Shown here in pieces: positions 35,764 through 45,004 of a stretch of 64,000 bases of DNA (position 1 is the first letter of the stretch; every line of letters begins with the position of its first letter). A program made the position numbers and the translations under genes. The DNA is from Planctomycetota bacterium (GTDB taxonomy: Bacteria; Planctomycetota; UBA11346). The notes under the pieces were generated by a model. The model made no database searches. It saw only the letters and a program-made list of their open reading frames with translations, and was not told where the DNA came from. The stretch is taken from contig BJHQ01000003.1 in the NCBI GenBank assembly GCA_014193115.1, positions 190,768 to 254,767 on the forward strand. Direction: 5' to 3'.

Positions 35764-37089
35764 ATGCAGGTCCAGATCGACGACGCCGGCACGCTCCGCA
35801 AGCGTATCACCATCACCTACTCGGTGGACGAGGTCGCCGCCAAACGCGACCTGCTGATGGGCAAGCTGGCTGACCAGGTGCGCCTGCCCGGATTCCGTCC
35901 CGGCAAGATTCCCAGGGCGGTGATCGAGAAGCGGGTTGGCGCCGACGCCCAGCGCCAGGCCGACGAGGAACTGGCCAACGAAGGCCTCGACCAAGCCACC
36001 CGGATCCACGGCATCCGTCCGCTCGGCGCCATCGCCGCCGACGAGATCGCCCGCGACAACGGCCTGCGCCTGGTGTTCAGCTGCGAGGTCAAGCCGACCA
36101 TCACCCTGCCTGAACCGTCCGCGTTCACCATCGACGACGCAGCGGTGGCGGTTGACGACGCCGAGGTCGACGGGCAGATCGTCACCATGTGTCGGCGCCT
36201 CGGCACCGAGTCGGCGCTGAATGCCGACGAGACCGTCCAGGCCGGCGACCAGATCACCCTGTCGGGCAGCGTCCTCCGCGATGGCGCCGAGGTCCGCAAA
36301 CTCCACGATTTCAAGCACTTGGTGGGCGAGTATCCGCTGCTCGGGAAGCCAGCCGAAGACGTCGTCGCCGCGCTCAAAGATAAAAAAGTGGGCGATGTGG
36401 TCAGCGGACTGGCCACCACCCTGCCTGGCACCTTCGCCCCGACCGAGCACGCCAACCAGCCGGCAGAGCTGACCTTCACCATCCAGTCGGGCGTCCGTCT
36501 GCGTCCGGCGGCGGTCGAAGTCCTGCTCGGCCAGTTCAACCAGCCTGACCTGGCCGCCCTGCAAGGGGTGATCCGGACTTCGCTGACCAACGTCGCCGAA
36601 GACCGCAAGCGCCGCGCCCAGGTCGAGTCCCTGACCGCCCAGCTGCTCGAAAAGGTCACGGTCGAAGTTCCGCCCCTGACCTTGGCCAAGGCGGTGGCTG
36701 ACACCAAGGCGGTGGCGGCCAAGGACGGCTCGGCCATCCCCGACGACGTTGATGCCAAGGTCGCCAAGGACCTCCGCCGCTACCTGATCCTCGACGCCCT
36801 GGCCGACCAGCTCGATGTGCGGGTCACCCAGGACGACTTGACCCAGCAGATTTTGATGGCGGCCCAGCAGACCCGGCGCCGGCCCGAGGACATCGCCAAG
36901 AACCTCAAGGAGTCCGGCAAGTTGAACCAGGTCGGCATGGAGATCCGCGAGGCCAAGGCCCTGGAGCTGTTCCTCGACCGCGCGCTCGGCCGCCCGGCGC
37001 CCGAAGCGGCAGCGGTCGCTGCCGCCCATGGCGGCAATCCAGCCCACGGCCACGCCGGCCACGTCCACGGCCCCGACTGCAACCACTGA
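35764..37089 (+). CDS. tig: Trigger factor, with His-rich C-terminal tail
   Basis: The 441-residue chaperone binds the ribosome exit site and nascent chains. The ribosome-docking signature GFRPGKIP lies at 43-50 in the N-terminal domain, followed by a degenerate FKBP-type prolyl isomerase region (about 155-240; AGDQITLSGSV) and the helical C-terminal arms. The last 20 residues contain six His and one Cys (HGHAGHVHGPDCNH at the very end), a feature usual in SlyD but not in trigger factor, and may bind Ni, Zn or Cu. No clp gene follows, unlike the tig-clpP-clpX order of many bacteria. Confidence 0.95.
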   Translation: MQVQIDDAGTLRKRITITYSVDEVAAKRDLLMGKLADQVRLPGFRPGKIPRAVIEKRVGADAQRQADEELANEGLDQATRIHGIRPLGAIAADEIARDNGLRLVFSCEVKPTITLPEPSAFTIDDAAVAVDDAEVDGQIVTMCRRLGTESALNADETVQAGDQITLSGSVLRDGAEVRKLHDFKHLVGEYPLLGKPAEDVVAALKDKKVGDVVSGLATTLPGTFAPTEHANQPAELTFTIQSGVRLRPAAVEVLLGQFNQPDLAALQGVIRTSLTNVAEDRKRRAQVESLTAQLLEKVTVEVPPLTLAKAVADTKAVAAKDGSAIPDDVDAKVAKDLRRYLILDALADQLDVRVTQDDLTQQILMAAQQTRRRPEDIAKNLKESGKLNQVGMEIREAKALELFLDRALGRPAPEAAAVAAAHGGNPAHGHAGHVHGPDCNH

Positions 37090-37162
37090 AGCCGCAGGCC
37101 ATCGGCCGGTCAGGCGCATTCGGGTTGACCGCCGTGGTCCGCCCTGATGGCATGCCCTGCAG

Positions 37163-37991
37163 ATGATCCTGCTGGTCAATGACGATGGCATCGATGCCCC
37201 TGGCCTGCGGGCGCTCTATGCGCGCGCTGCGCGCCACCTGCGGCCGGCCGGTGCTGGCGGTGGCGCCCAGCCACGAGCGTTCCGGCCAGTCCCATGCCAT
37301 CACCATCGATCGTGCCCTGACCACCACCGCCCGGGTCAGCGGCGATTTTTTCGGCTTCGCCATCGACGGTACGCCGGTGGATTGCGTCAAGCTGGCGATC
37401 TCGCGGCTGTGCCCGACGCCGCCCGAACTGGTGGTCAGCGGGATCAACGACGGGCCGAACGTCGGGCGCAGCATCTTCTATTCCGGGACCCTGGGCGCCG
37501 CCATGGAAGCCGCCATCGCCGGCCTGCCGGCCCTTGCCGCCAGCCGCGCCCGGGGCGCCGACGAGGTCGTCGATCCGGCCGGGGCGCGCCTGAACGATCC
37601 GCGATTTCCAGCCGAATCGCGATTCGCCGATGGCGCCGCCCTGACCGCCGACCTGGCCAGGAAGCTGCTTGCCGCGACGCCGCGGCCAGGCCGGGTGGTC
37701 AGCCTGAACATCCCGGCCGGCCCGGCGCGGGGCTGGCGCCCGCTGCGTCTGGCCCGGCACGCCCTGGGCGGATTCGTCGAATCCTATGCGCCTCAGGCGA
37801 CCGGCGACGGACGCACCCAATGGGTACTCGACGGCGCCTGGAGCAGTTCGGCATCGTCGGCGGCGGAGGCCGACGACGCCGCGCTGCTGACCGCCGGCCA
37901 TCCGGTGGTGACGGCGCTGCGACCAGAATTCAACGATGACGCCACTCTGGCCGCACTGGCCCCGGCCCTGGGCCAAGGCAAGGTCCAGTGA
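37163..37991 (+). pseudogene. surE: 5'/3'-nucleotidase SurE with an apparent 1-nt frameshift
   Basis: The N-terminal SurE motif MILLVNDDGIDAPGLRALY is in the frame beginning at 37163, while all later motifs (VLAVAPSHERSGQSHAIT, DGTPVDCVKLA, VSGINDGPNVG, YSGTLGAAMEA) are in the frame that ends at 37991. The frames meet in the GC-alternating run TGCGCGCGCTGCGCGCC at about 37219-37235; removing one base there restores a continuous protein of about 275 residues. SurE dephosphorylates nucleoside monophosphates using Mn or Mg bound by the NDD motif. A sequencing error, a true null mutation, or programmed slippage are all possible. The intact 3' part overlaps the next gene's GTG start. Confidence 0.85.
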
Positions 37992-38791
37992 ATGCGCCAC
38001 AGCCTGGCCAGGGAGCGCCGGTGACCCACGCCATCGAAGTCCGCGACCTGACCAAAACCTTTGGTGCCCAACGGGTGCTGGCCGGGGTCTCGTTCACCGT
38101 CGCCCGCGGCGAATCGGTGGCGGTGCTCGGGCGCTCCGGCACCGGCAAGAGCGTGCTGCTCAAAACCATCATCGGCCTGATGGATCCCGACGCAGGCACG
38201 GCGCTGGTCGAAGGGCGCAGCTTCAACGTGCTGTCAGAACGCGAACGGCTGAAGGCGCGCACCGGCATCACCTATGCGTTCCAGGGCGCGGCGCTGTTCG
38301 ACTCGCTGTCGGTGGCGGACAATGTCGGGTTCCCCTTGCTCCAAGCTCGTCGTCCGGCCGACGAGGTCCGCCGCCGGGTCGAGGAGGCCCTCGCCACCGT
38401 CGATCTGGCCGACGCCATCGACAAGGTCCCGTCAGAACTTTCCGGCGGCATGCAAAAGCGGGTGGGCCTGGCCCGGGCGATCATCACCAAACCCGCGATC
38501 ATCCTCTACGACGAGCCCACCACCGGCCTGGATCCGCTGACCACCGACGTCATCAACCGGATCATCCTGCGTTTGCAGCGCGAACGCGGCGTCACCGCGA
38601 TGGTCGTCACCCACGACATGGACAGCGCCTTCACCGTCGCCGACCGGATCATCATGCTTGAAGAAGGCCGGATCGCCGCGAGCGGCACGCCGGACGAGAT
38701 CCGCAACCATTCCAGCCCCTGGGTCCAACGCTTCATCACCGGCCAATCCGCAGGCGGATCGAGCGCCCGGCTGCCGGTGGTGCGCGATTAG
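37988..38791 (+). CDS. mlaF: ABC transporter ATP-binding protein, MlaF-like
   Basis: The 267-residue ATPase has Walker A GRSGTGKS (48-55), the signature LSGGM (151-155), Walker B IILYDEPTTGLDP (171-183) and the H-loop VVTHDMDSA. The segment FQGAALFDSLSVADNVGFPL is characteristic of the Mla/Ttg2A subfamily, which powers phospholipid transfer between the inner and outer membranes. No MlaE permease or MlaD substrate-binding gene is nearby, so its partners must be encoded elsewhere. The GTG start overlaps the surE stop in GTGA; another GTG lies at 38021. Confidence 0.85.
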   Translation: MNAPQPGQGAPVTHAIEVRDLTKTFGAQRVLAGVSFTVARGESVAVLGRSGTGKSVLLKTIIGLMDPDAGTALVEGRSFNVLSERERLKARTGITYAFQGAALFDSLSVADNVGFPLLQARRPADEVRRRVEEALATVDLADAIDKVPSELSGGMQKRVGLARAIITKPAIILYDEPTTGLDPLTTDVINRIILRLQRERGVTAMVVTHDMDSAFTVADRIIMLEEGRIAASGTPDEIRNHSSPWVQRFITGQSAGGSSARLPVVRD

Positions 38792-38838
38792 GGAATGATC
38801 TTCTGGTTGGGAAACGGCTTTTTCACTTGGGATACATG

Positions 38839-38856
38839 AAGGCGCTTAAGGCGCTT
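38839..38856 (+). promoter_or_regulatory. Two tandem AAGGCGCTT direct repeats
   Basis: The 9-nt unit AAGGCGCTT occurs twice without spacing, immediately followed by the AT-rich TATGTAAAATGAT. It lies about 75 nt before the secreted-protein start at 38933 and could be a regulator binding site next to a promoter. This is suggestive only. Confidence 0.3.
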
Positions 38857-38932
38857 ATGTAAAATGATTGCGCCGTTGCAATCCTCGGTATCGATCAAAG
38901 TCCGGCATTGCGCTCGGTCGAGCCTGAGCAGC

Positions 38933-41900
38933 ATGAAAAGCATGCGTTACTTCTCTTTGCAAAGCGGTCTCATGCCTTGGCTGGTTCTGCTTGGTATGCT
39001 GACCGCGGCAGACATCAGTCCGCCACCGACCGTGTATCCGTGGGCCAAGTTTTCCGGCGACTTGGTGTCGACGACCGAGCACTTGGTCGTCTGGCAGGGC
39101 AAGCTGGTGCGCAGTAGCGATGCTGCGACCTGGGACGGCCGACGTTGGGTCAAACCGGTCATGGAAATTCCTCCGGATTTCGGGTTCACAAGCAGTCCAA
39201 TAGGCATTGGTCTCCATAGAGATCCTGATGGACGACTCGTGTACACGAGTGATCAGCAAGGGGCCTATTATATTGGATCTCGGAGGATTTTCATGACTCA
39301 GGAGGCCGGTGGTCCGTGGGTCGTACACCCGGACCGGTTCGCTCACGGTAACACCGGGCTTGGCTCGCTGGCTAAGGACCTGTATTCGTCCACGTTGTGG
39401 CGGAATCAGCTGGTCGTTGCCTATGCGCTCTTTACTTACAAGGGTTACCCTGTCACCCGAATAGACTTTGGTGGTCGAACGATTCGAAATCGGATATGGG
39501 GCATTTACGAAACCGTGTTCGAACGCCTGCTGGTCGCTCCTGCGCCGAGCCATGTGCTGGCCAGCGTCGACGACGAAGTTATGCGCTTTGACGGCTCGAC
39601 CTGGGAATCCCTCGGCCAAGCCGATGGCCTGGTACGGGTTCTGCACTCCGTTGGGGACGACATTGTCGTTGGCGGTGCGTTCACCCGGATTGGCGGCGTC
39701 GCCGCCAACCGGATTGCCCGCTGGCATGCCGGCACCTGGACGGCGCTCGGCGCAGGCTTGGATGGCACCGTCGCAGCCATCGATGGACAGGGCGATGACC
39801 TCGTGGTCGGCGGCGCTTTTTCCTTGGCTGGCGGCCTCCCGGCCCAGCGCATCGCCCGATGGCGGGCCGGAGCCTGGTCGGCGCTGGGCGAAGGGGTGCC
39901 GGTGCCCGAGGTACGCAATGTCACCGTGAACGGCGACCAGGTGTTCACTTGCACGAATGCTGGCTACCTGACCTGGAATGGCGCAGCCTGGTCCGGCGAC
40001 TACGGACTGGGCGCGGGATTAGGACAACATGACATTTGGGCCAAAATGGCTGCCATCGAGTGGCGTGGAGCCTTGGCGGTCGCGGGGACATTCAGCACGG
40101 CAGGTTCCGTTACCGCGTCCAACATTGCCATCTTCGACGGTCGCAACTGGCAGCCCCTGGCCGAGGGGTTGCCGGACACAGTGCGCGCCCTTGCCGTGCG
40201 CGGCACCAGCCTGGTCGCCGGCGGAAGGTTTGCCGGCGGAATCGCTTCCTGGGACGGCGCCGCCTGGAGCCGTCCCTATGGAAATCTCGAGAAACCGGTG
40301 GCCGCGCTGGACGCCAGCGATGACACGGTGGTCGCATACCTGGATGATGCACGAATCGTCCGCTGGACGAGTGCCGCGGGCTGGACCGTGATCAGCGGTC
40401 CGTCAGCGTACGAAAACACGACCCTCATGATCGATGGCGACGGCGTCATCGCGAACAACCAATGGCGCACGCTCCGCTGGAATGGAGTCACTTGGTCGTC
40501 GATCGAACCGGCTGGCTTTCGCGGCAGGATGGTGCTCAGCCGCCATGGGGGTCGCATCTATGGATGGGGCGGGGATCGCTTGTATCGCTGGGACGGCACG
40601 GCCTGGCAGACGGTCAGGAACTTGACCACACCAATGCCCGAGTCAGCCACATCCGTCTTGGTGACCGATAGCGGTCTGCTGTACAGCAGAGGTTTCGGTG
40701 ATTACGAAGGATCGATCGAATGGGTCGGGTTGCCCTACGGCAGCATGCACTTTAAAGGATTCAACTTTGTAACCGCCCTGGCCCAGGTCGGCGACATGGC
40801 GTATGCGGTGGGCGGTTCACTCGGGATCATCGGTTTCCACCTGCATACCAACCTGGCACCGACGTACCGCGACCGCGATAGCCAGGTCGACGCCGTCAAT
40901 CGCAGTGCCCCAGCCGGTCATCCGGTCGGCATCCAGGCGGCCGGTAGCGATCCCGAAGGAAGCGACTGCATGTACCGGCTGATTGGAACCGACGCAGCGT
41001 ACCTCCAGATCGATGCCCAGGGCGTGGTCCGGACTGCAGGCGACCTCAGCGGCATCGCCGGCGGAAGCGCCTCGTGCGCGGTGGTCATCAGCGACGGCTG
41101 GATGGAAACGACGATCCCGATCAGCATTGCCTTCGTGGCGGCCGGTGGACCTCCAACTGCGCCGGTGGATGCCGATGGGACTGCCAATAACCTGCCAGAG
41201 AACGCCCCGGCGGGCACCACGGTCGGTGTTGTTCCCAACGCCATCGATCCTGAGGGGGGAGCCGTCGCCTTCGCGCTGACCGCCGGCGACGATCGGTTCG
41301 CCATCGATGCTGCCACCGGGATCATCACCAGCCGTATCCCTTTCGATTTTGAAACCACAGGTTCTGCCACCTGCGCCGTGGTCGCCAGCGATGGCTCGAC
41401 CACCAGTGCCGCGACCGTTGTGACCATCGCCATCACCGACGTCGACGAGGAGCCGACCATCGTCGGCGACCCGGATCCGACGGCCAATTCAGTGCGCGAG
41501 GACGCCACCCCCGGTACCTACGCGGGAGTGCGCGTCGACGCCAGGGATCCTGACAACCGGCCCTTGACCTGGCGGGTGGTCGGCGGCGGCCCCTTTCAAG
41601 CCGACAGCACCGGTCGCATCCTGGTCGCCGGTCCCCTGAATTATGAGGCCACATCAACTTACGAGGTAGATGTCGAAGTGTCAGACGGCCGCTGGTGGTT
41701 GACCAAGACCTTCACCATTGCCGTCACCGATGTCGACGATCCGCCCAGCGTGCCGGTGGATCTTGATACCGCAGCGAACCGCTTTTCGTCCGCCACCGCC
41801 CTCGGCAGCGCGGTCGGGATCACCGCACGAGCGACCGACCCCGAGGGCACCGCGATCACGTATGCCAGCCTTGATGACCAATTTGCCATCGACCCGGTTA

Positions 41901-42145
41901 CGGGCATCGTGACCCTGGCCAGACAAGCAGCAGACAATGCCGATCGATCGCTGTCGGTTACGGTGCGCGCCACCGCCGGAGCGAAGTCGGCCACGGCCAG
42001 CTTCGTGGTGGAGCAAGTGCGCAATGATTCTTCAACGAGTACGAGTACGAGCACGAGTAGCCGCTGCGGCCTGGGCGGTGGCCTGGGACTCATCGCTGGC
42101 GCATGGGTCGGATTGCTGCTTCGCCGCCGTGTCAGAACGCGCTGA
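38933..42145 (+). CDS. Large secreted protein: beta-propeller-type repeats, cadherin-like domains, C-terminal sorting-like tail
   Basis: From the ATG at 38933 the product is 1070 residues with a signal peptide (MPWLVLLGMLTAAD). The first 650 residues contain repeats of the form GGAFT.IGG...N.IARW..G.W..LG.G, expected to form a beta-propeller. Three or four cadherin-like domains follow (NNLPENAPAGTTVGVV, DPEGGAVAFALTAGDDRFAI, TIAITDVDEEP). The end has a Ser/Thr-rich stretch from a hexanucleotide repeat, then SRCGLGGG, a hydrophobic helix and an Arg cluster (LLRRRVRTR), a tripartite tail like those processed by C-terminal sorting systems. An adhesive or surface-layer role is likely. A later ATG at 38942 is possible. 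The gene is visibly less GC-rich than its neighbours. Confidence 0.75.
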   Translation: MKSMRYFSLQSGLMPWLVLLGMLTAADISPPPTVYPWAKFSGDLVSTTEHLVVWQGKLVRSSDAATWDGRRWVKPVMEIPPDFGFTSSPIGIGLHRDPDGRLVYTSDQQGAYYIGSRRIFMTQEAGGPWVVHPDRFAHGNTGLGSLAKDLYSSTLWRNQLVVAYALFTYKGYPVTRIDFGGRTIRNRIWGIYETVFERLLVAPAPSHVLASVDDEVMRFDGSTWESLGQADGLVRVLHSVGDDIVVGGAFTRIGGVAANRIARWHAGTWTALGAGLDGTVAAIDGQGDDLVVGGAFSLAGGLPAQRIARWRAGAWSALGEGVPVPEVRNVTVNGDQVFTCTNAGYLTWNGAAWSGDYGLGAGLGQHDIWAKMAAIEWRGALAVAGTFSTAGSVTASNIAIFDGRNWQPLAEGLPDTVRALAVRGTSLVAGGRFAGGIASWDGAAWSRPYGNLEKPVAALDASDDTVVAYLDDARIVRWTSAAGWTVISGPSAYENTTLMIDGDGVIANNQWRTLRWNGVTWSSIEPAGFRGRMVLSRHGGRIYGWGGDRLYRWDGTAWQTVRNLTTPMPESATSVLVTDSGLLYSRGFGDYEGSIEWVGLPYGSMHFKGFNFVTALAQVGDMAYAVGGSLGIIGFHLHTNLAPTYRDRDSQVDAVNRSAPAGHPVGIQAAGSDPEGSDCMYRLIGTDAAYLQIDAQGVVRTAGDLSGIAGGSASCAVVISDGWMETTIPISIAFVAAGGPPTAPVDADGTANNLPENAPAGTTVGVVPNAIDPEGGAVAFALTAGDDRFAIDAATGIITSRIPFDFETTGSATCAVVASDGSTTSAATVVTIAITDVDEEPTIVGDPDPTANSVREDATPGTYAGVRVDARDPDNRPLTWRVVGGGPFQADSTGRILVAGPLNYEATSTYEVDVEVSDGRWWLTKTFTIAVTDVDDPPSVPVDLDTAANRFSSATALGSAVGITARATDPEGTAITYASLDDQFAIDPVTGIVTLARQAADNADRSLSVTVRATAGAKSATASFVVEQVRNDSSTSTSTSTSSRCGLGGGLGLIAGAWVGLLLRRRVRTR

Positions 42146-42244
42146 CGGCTCGATCGCGACCGGCATATCAAGCCATAGCCCCAGCGAATGCCCGACCGCC
42201 AGGACCGACGATGGCTCCGCTGTCCTGGCCGTTACACTCAGCCC

Positions 42245-43993
42245 ATGCCCACTACCCTGTCGCCCGTCGTCCAGGCCGAGCTGGCCAAGTACCGCAACAC
42301 CCTCGACCTGCTCGAACAGAAGAAGATCGATCCAGACAAGGAGTTCCGTCCGTACCGCCTGGTCCACGGGGTCTATGGACAGCGCCAGGGCGGCACCAAC
42401 CAGATGGTGCGGATCAAGCTGAAATACGGCGTGGTCACGCCGGAGCAGATGCGCGCCCTGGCCGATCTGGCCGAGCGCTACACCAACGGCATCAGCCACA
42501 TCACCACCCGCCAGGCGATCCAGTACCATTTCGTGCCCTTGGAGGACACCCCGGCCCTGCTCCAAGGCCTTGAAGAGGTCGGCTTGACCACCCGCGAGGC
42601 CTGCGGCAATGCCGTGCGCGCGGTCTGCGGCAGCCCGAACGCCGGCACCCGGGCCGACGAGCCGTTCGCCATCGATCCGTATAGCGAAGCGGTCTTCCAG
42701 CATTTCCTGCGCGGACCGCGCTCGGCCAGCCTGCCGCGCAAGTTCAAGATCTCCTTCGCCGCCAGCGACCTGGACCCCTTGGGCCAGGTCAACATCCAGG
42801 ACATCGGCATCACCGCGGTGGTGGTCGATGGCAAAGAGGGCTTCCGGGTGGTGGCCGCCGGCGGGTTGGGATCGAGCCCCCAGGCTCCGCTCAAACTCTA
42901 CGATTGCCTGGCCAAAGAGGATCTGATCCCGGTGTGCGAAGCGCTGGTCCGCGTCCACCATTCCTATGGCGACCGCCAGAACCGGGCCAAGGCGCGTTTG
43001 AAGTTCGTCCTTCGCCAGCATGGCGATGCCGGTTTCCGCAAATTATTCGAAGAAAAACTGGCCGAGGTCCGCGCCGAAGGCATCACCGGCAAGGCCCTGC
43101 CCGACCGCCTGCCCGCCGCCAACCCGACGCCGATCCCGGCAGTTGCCGGCGATGAAGGCGCCTGGCGCAAGGCCAATGTCCGCGCCCATCGCGAGGCCGG
43201 CCTGGCGGTGGTGTCGATCAACGTCCCCCGCGGCGATGTGCCGGCGGCGAGCATGCGCACCTTGGCCGACCTGTCGGAATGGTTCAGCGAAGGCGATGCC
43301 CGGACCACCAACGACCAGAACCTGGTGTTCCGCCGGGTCCGCCATGAGCACCTGCCGCGGCTGTACAGCGAACTGGTCAAGCTCGGCTACCACCGACCGG
43401 CTCATGGCCTGGTCGATGTCACGAGCTGCCCCGGCGCCAGCACCTGCATGCTCGGCCTGACCTTGTCGAAGAACCTCGCCAAGGAGTTGGAAGACGGCCT
43501 GGCCAAGATCAACGCCGATCCCTCGGTGTTCGCCGCCCACATCAACATCAGCGGCTGCCCCAATTCGTGCGGCCAGCACCACATCGGCAACATCGGGCTG
43601 CACGGCGCGTCGTCGAAGATCGGCGACAAGATCATCCCGCACTACATGCTGCTGCTCGGCGGTGGCGATGAAGGCGCCACGATCCATCACGCCGCGCTGA
43701 TCGCCCGCATCCCGGCCCGCAAGGTGTCCACCGTCATCACCACCTTGGCTCTGTGGTATGGTCAGGAAAAGCAGGCGGGCGAGACCTTCGTGGTCTACCT
43801 CCGCCGGATCGCCGGTTTCGGTCTCGACCGGGCAGGTTCAAGCGCCGCCAGGAACCGCCTGAAGGAACGCCTGGCTCCGCTGTTCGCGGTTGCCGAAGGC
43901 CAGCTCACCGAGGCCGACCTGACCGATATCGGCACCGACAAGCTGTTCTCGGTGGCGATGGGCGAACTCGGCGTGGGCGAATGCATGGCCTGA
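42245..43993 (+). CDS. Sirohaem-dependent nitrite/sulfite reductase
   Basis: The 582-residue enzyme has the ferredoxin-type nitrite/sulfite reductase pattern: two half-domain pairs (THITTRQ-like SHITTRQAIQYHFV) and the cysteine set binding the 4Fe-4S cluster and sirohaem, C395 and C401 in SCPGASTCMLG and C438 and C442 in ISGCPNSCGQH. It performs six-electron reduction of nitrite to ammonia or sulfite to sulfide in the cytoplasm. Sequence alone does not decide which; the length and single-chain form suit an assimilatory enzyme. The ATG at 42245 is preferred; the frame opens at 42188, but the extra 19 residues have no similarity. It ends next to a bidirectional hairpin pair. Confidence 0.92.
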   Translation: MPTTLSPVVQAELAKYRNTLDLLEQKKIDPDKEFRPYRLVHGVYGQRQGGTNQMVRIKLKYGVVTPEQMRALADLAERYTNGISHITTRQAIQYHFVPLEDTPALLQGLEEVGLTTREACGNAVRAVCGSPNAGTRADEPFAIDPYSEAVFQHFLRGPRSASLPRKFKISFAASDLDPLGQVNIQDIGITAVVVDGKEGFRVVAAGGLGSSPQAPLKLYDCLAKEDLIPVCEALVRVHHSYGDRQNRAKARLKFVLRQHGDAGFRKLFEEKLAEVRAEGITGKALPDRLPAANPTPIPAVAGDEGAWRKANVRAHREAGLAVVSINVPRGDVPAASMRTLADLSEWFSEGDARTTNDQNLVFRRVRHEHLPRLYSELVKLGYHRPAHGLVDVTSCPGASTCMLGLTLSKNLAKELEDGLAKINADPSVFAAHINISGCPNSCGQHHIGNIGLHGASSKIGDKIIPHYMLLLGGGDEGATIHHAALIARIPARKVSTVITTLALWYGQEKQAGETFVVYLRRIAGFGLDRAGSSAARNRLKERLAPLFAVAEGQLTEADLTDIGTDKLFSVAMGELGVGECMA

Positions 43994-44013
43994 GCGCTGC
44001 TTGCCCTGACAGC

Positions 44014-44076
44014 GCCGAGCGCCAGCTCGGCATGGTCTGGTGACCTTGGCCAGCCGAGCTGGCGCTCGGCGCTCCC
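44014..44076. terminator. Inverted pair of family A palindromes between convergent genes
   Basis: GCCGAGC-GCCA-GCTCGGC at 44014-44031 and its mirror GCCGAGC-TGGC-GCTCGGC at 44053-44070 are followed by GCTCCC, so the two units face each other. They lie between the reductase stop (43993) and the SDR stop (44083) and could terminate both transcripts. There are no T-runs. Confidence 0.75.
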
Positions 44077-44082
44077 GGGCGC

Positions 44083-44859
44083 TCACAGCGTGTGCAGGTG
44101 GAATCCGCCGTCGACGTTGATCACTTCGCCGGTCGAGAACGGCAGGTCGCCGCTGGCGATGGCCGCCACGGCGCGGCCGATGTCGGCGGGATCGCCCCAG
44201 CGCTTGATCGGGGTCAATCCGTCGGCGATCAGGGCGTCGTACTTCGCCTTCACCGGGCCGGTCATGTCGGTCAGGATCACGCCTGGCCGGATCTCGTAGA
44301 CTCGGATCCCGTGGTCGGCCAGGCGGGCGGCGAAGACCTTGGTCAGCATCCCCAGCCCGGCTTTCGAGACGCAGTAATCCCCGCGATTCACCGACGCGGT
44401 ATAGGCGCTGATCGAGCTGACCGTAATGATCTGGCCGCGGCTGCCAGAGACATCGGGGGCCTGGCCGATCATCACCTTCGCCACGGCCTGGGTGAGGAAA
44501 TACGGCCCTTTCAGATTGATCCGGATCAGCCGGTCGAAGCTCTCCTCGCCGGCGTCGAGCACGTCCGCGCGCACCGCCGGCGCGACGCCGGCGTTGTTCA
44601 CCAGCAGGTCGATCCGCCCGCCCCAAGCCACAGATTCGGCGACCAGGCGATGGCGGTCGCCGGCCTCACCAACATCGCCCTGGACCGCGATCGCCTGCCC
44701 GCCGGCGGCCGCCACCAGCGCAACGCACTCATCCGCCGCCTGGCGGTTTCCGGCATAATTCACCACCACCCGCCAGCCAAGTGCGCCGAGGGCGAGGGCG
44801 ATGCCGCGGCCGATGCCGCGGGAGGAACCGGTGACGAGGGCGACGGGTTGGGTGGACAT
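44083..44859 (-). CDS. SDR-family oxidoreductase (3-oxoacyl-ACP-reductase-like)
   Basis: The 258-residue protein has the classical short-chain dehydrogenase motifs: cofactor-binding [16 protein letters not shown], the catalytic Ser (SSISAYTAS) and YCVSKAG (Tyr and Lys), and a C-terminal [10 protein letters not shown]. The arginine-containing start (SSRGIGRG) suggests NADPH preference. It is annotated as FabG-like by general similarity, but the substrate is unknown. GGAG lies about 7 nt before the ATG at 44859; the frame is open farther upstream but that part is low-complexity. Confidence 0.9.
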   Translation of the reverse strand: MSTQPVALVTGSSRGIGRGIALALGALGWRVVVNYAGNRQAADECVALVAAAGGQAIAVQGDVGEAGDRHRLVAESVAWGGRIDLLVNNAGVAPAVRADVLDAGEESFDRLIRINLKGPYFLTQAVAKVMIGQAPDVSGSRGQIITVSSISAYTASVNRGDYCVSKAGLGMLTKVFAARLADHGIRVYEIRPGVILTDMTGPVKAKYDALIADGLTPIKRWGDPADIGRAVAAIASGDLPFSTGEVINVDGGFHLHTL

Positions 44860-45004
44860 CGGAATCTCCGTGATCCTGGCCACCTTGGGCCCAACGGCGG
44901 CTTCGCCAAGACCAGGGGCCGATCCCGCCGCTGGAAACAGCAGCCTTGCCGGCCCGAGACCGCTCCGCCATTCACTTCCCGCTCCCTGGCGGCACGCTGA
45001 TCCC

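Noticed and set aside
42146..42244. Promoter TACACT close to the reductase start
   Set aside because: TACACT is only 6 nt before the ATG and no matching -35 element is found 17 nt upstream.
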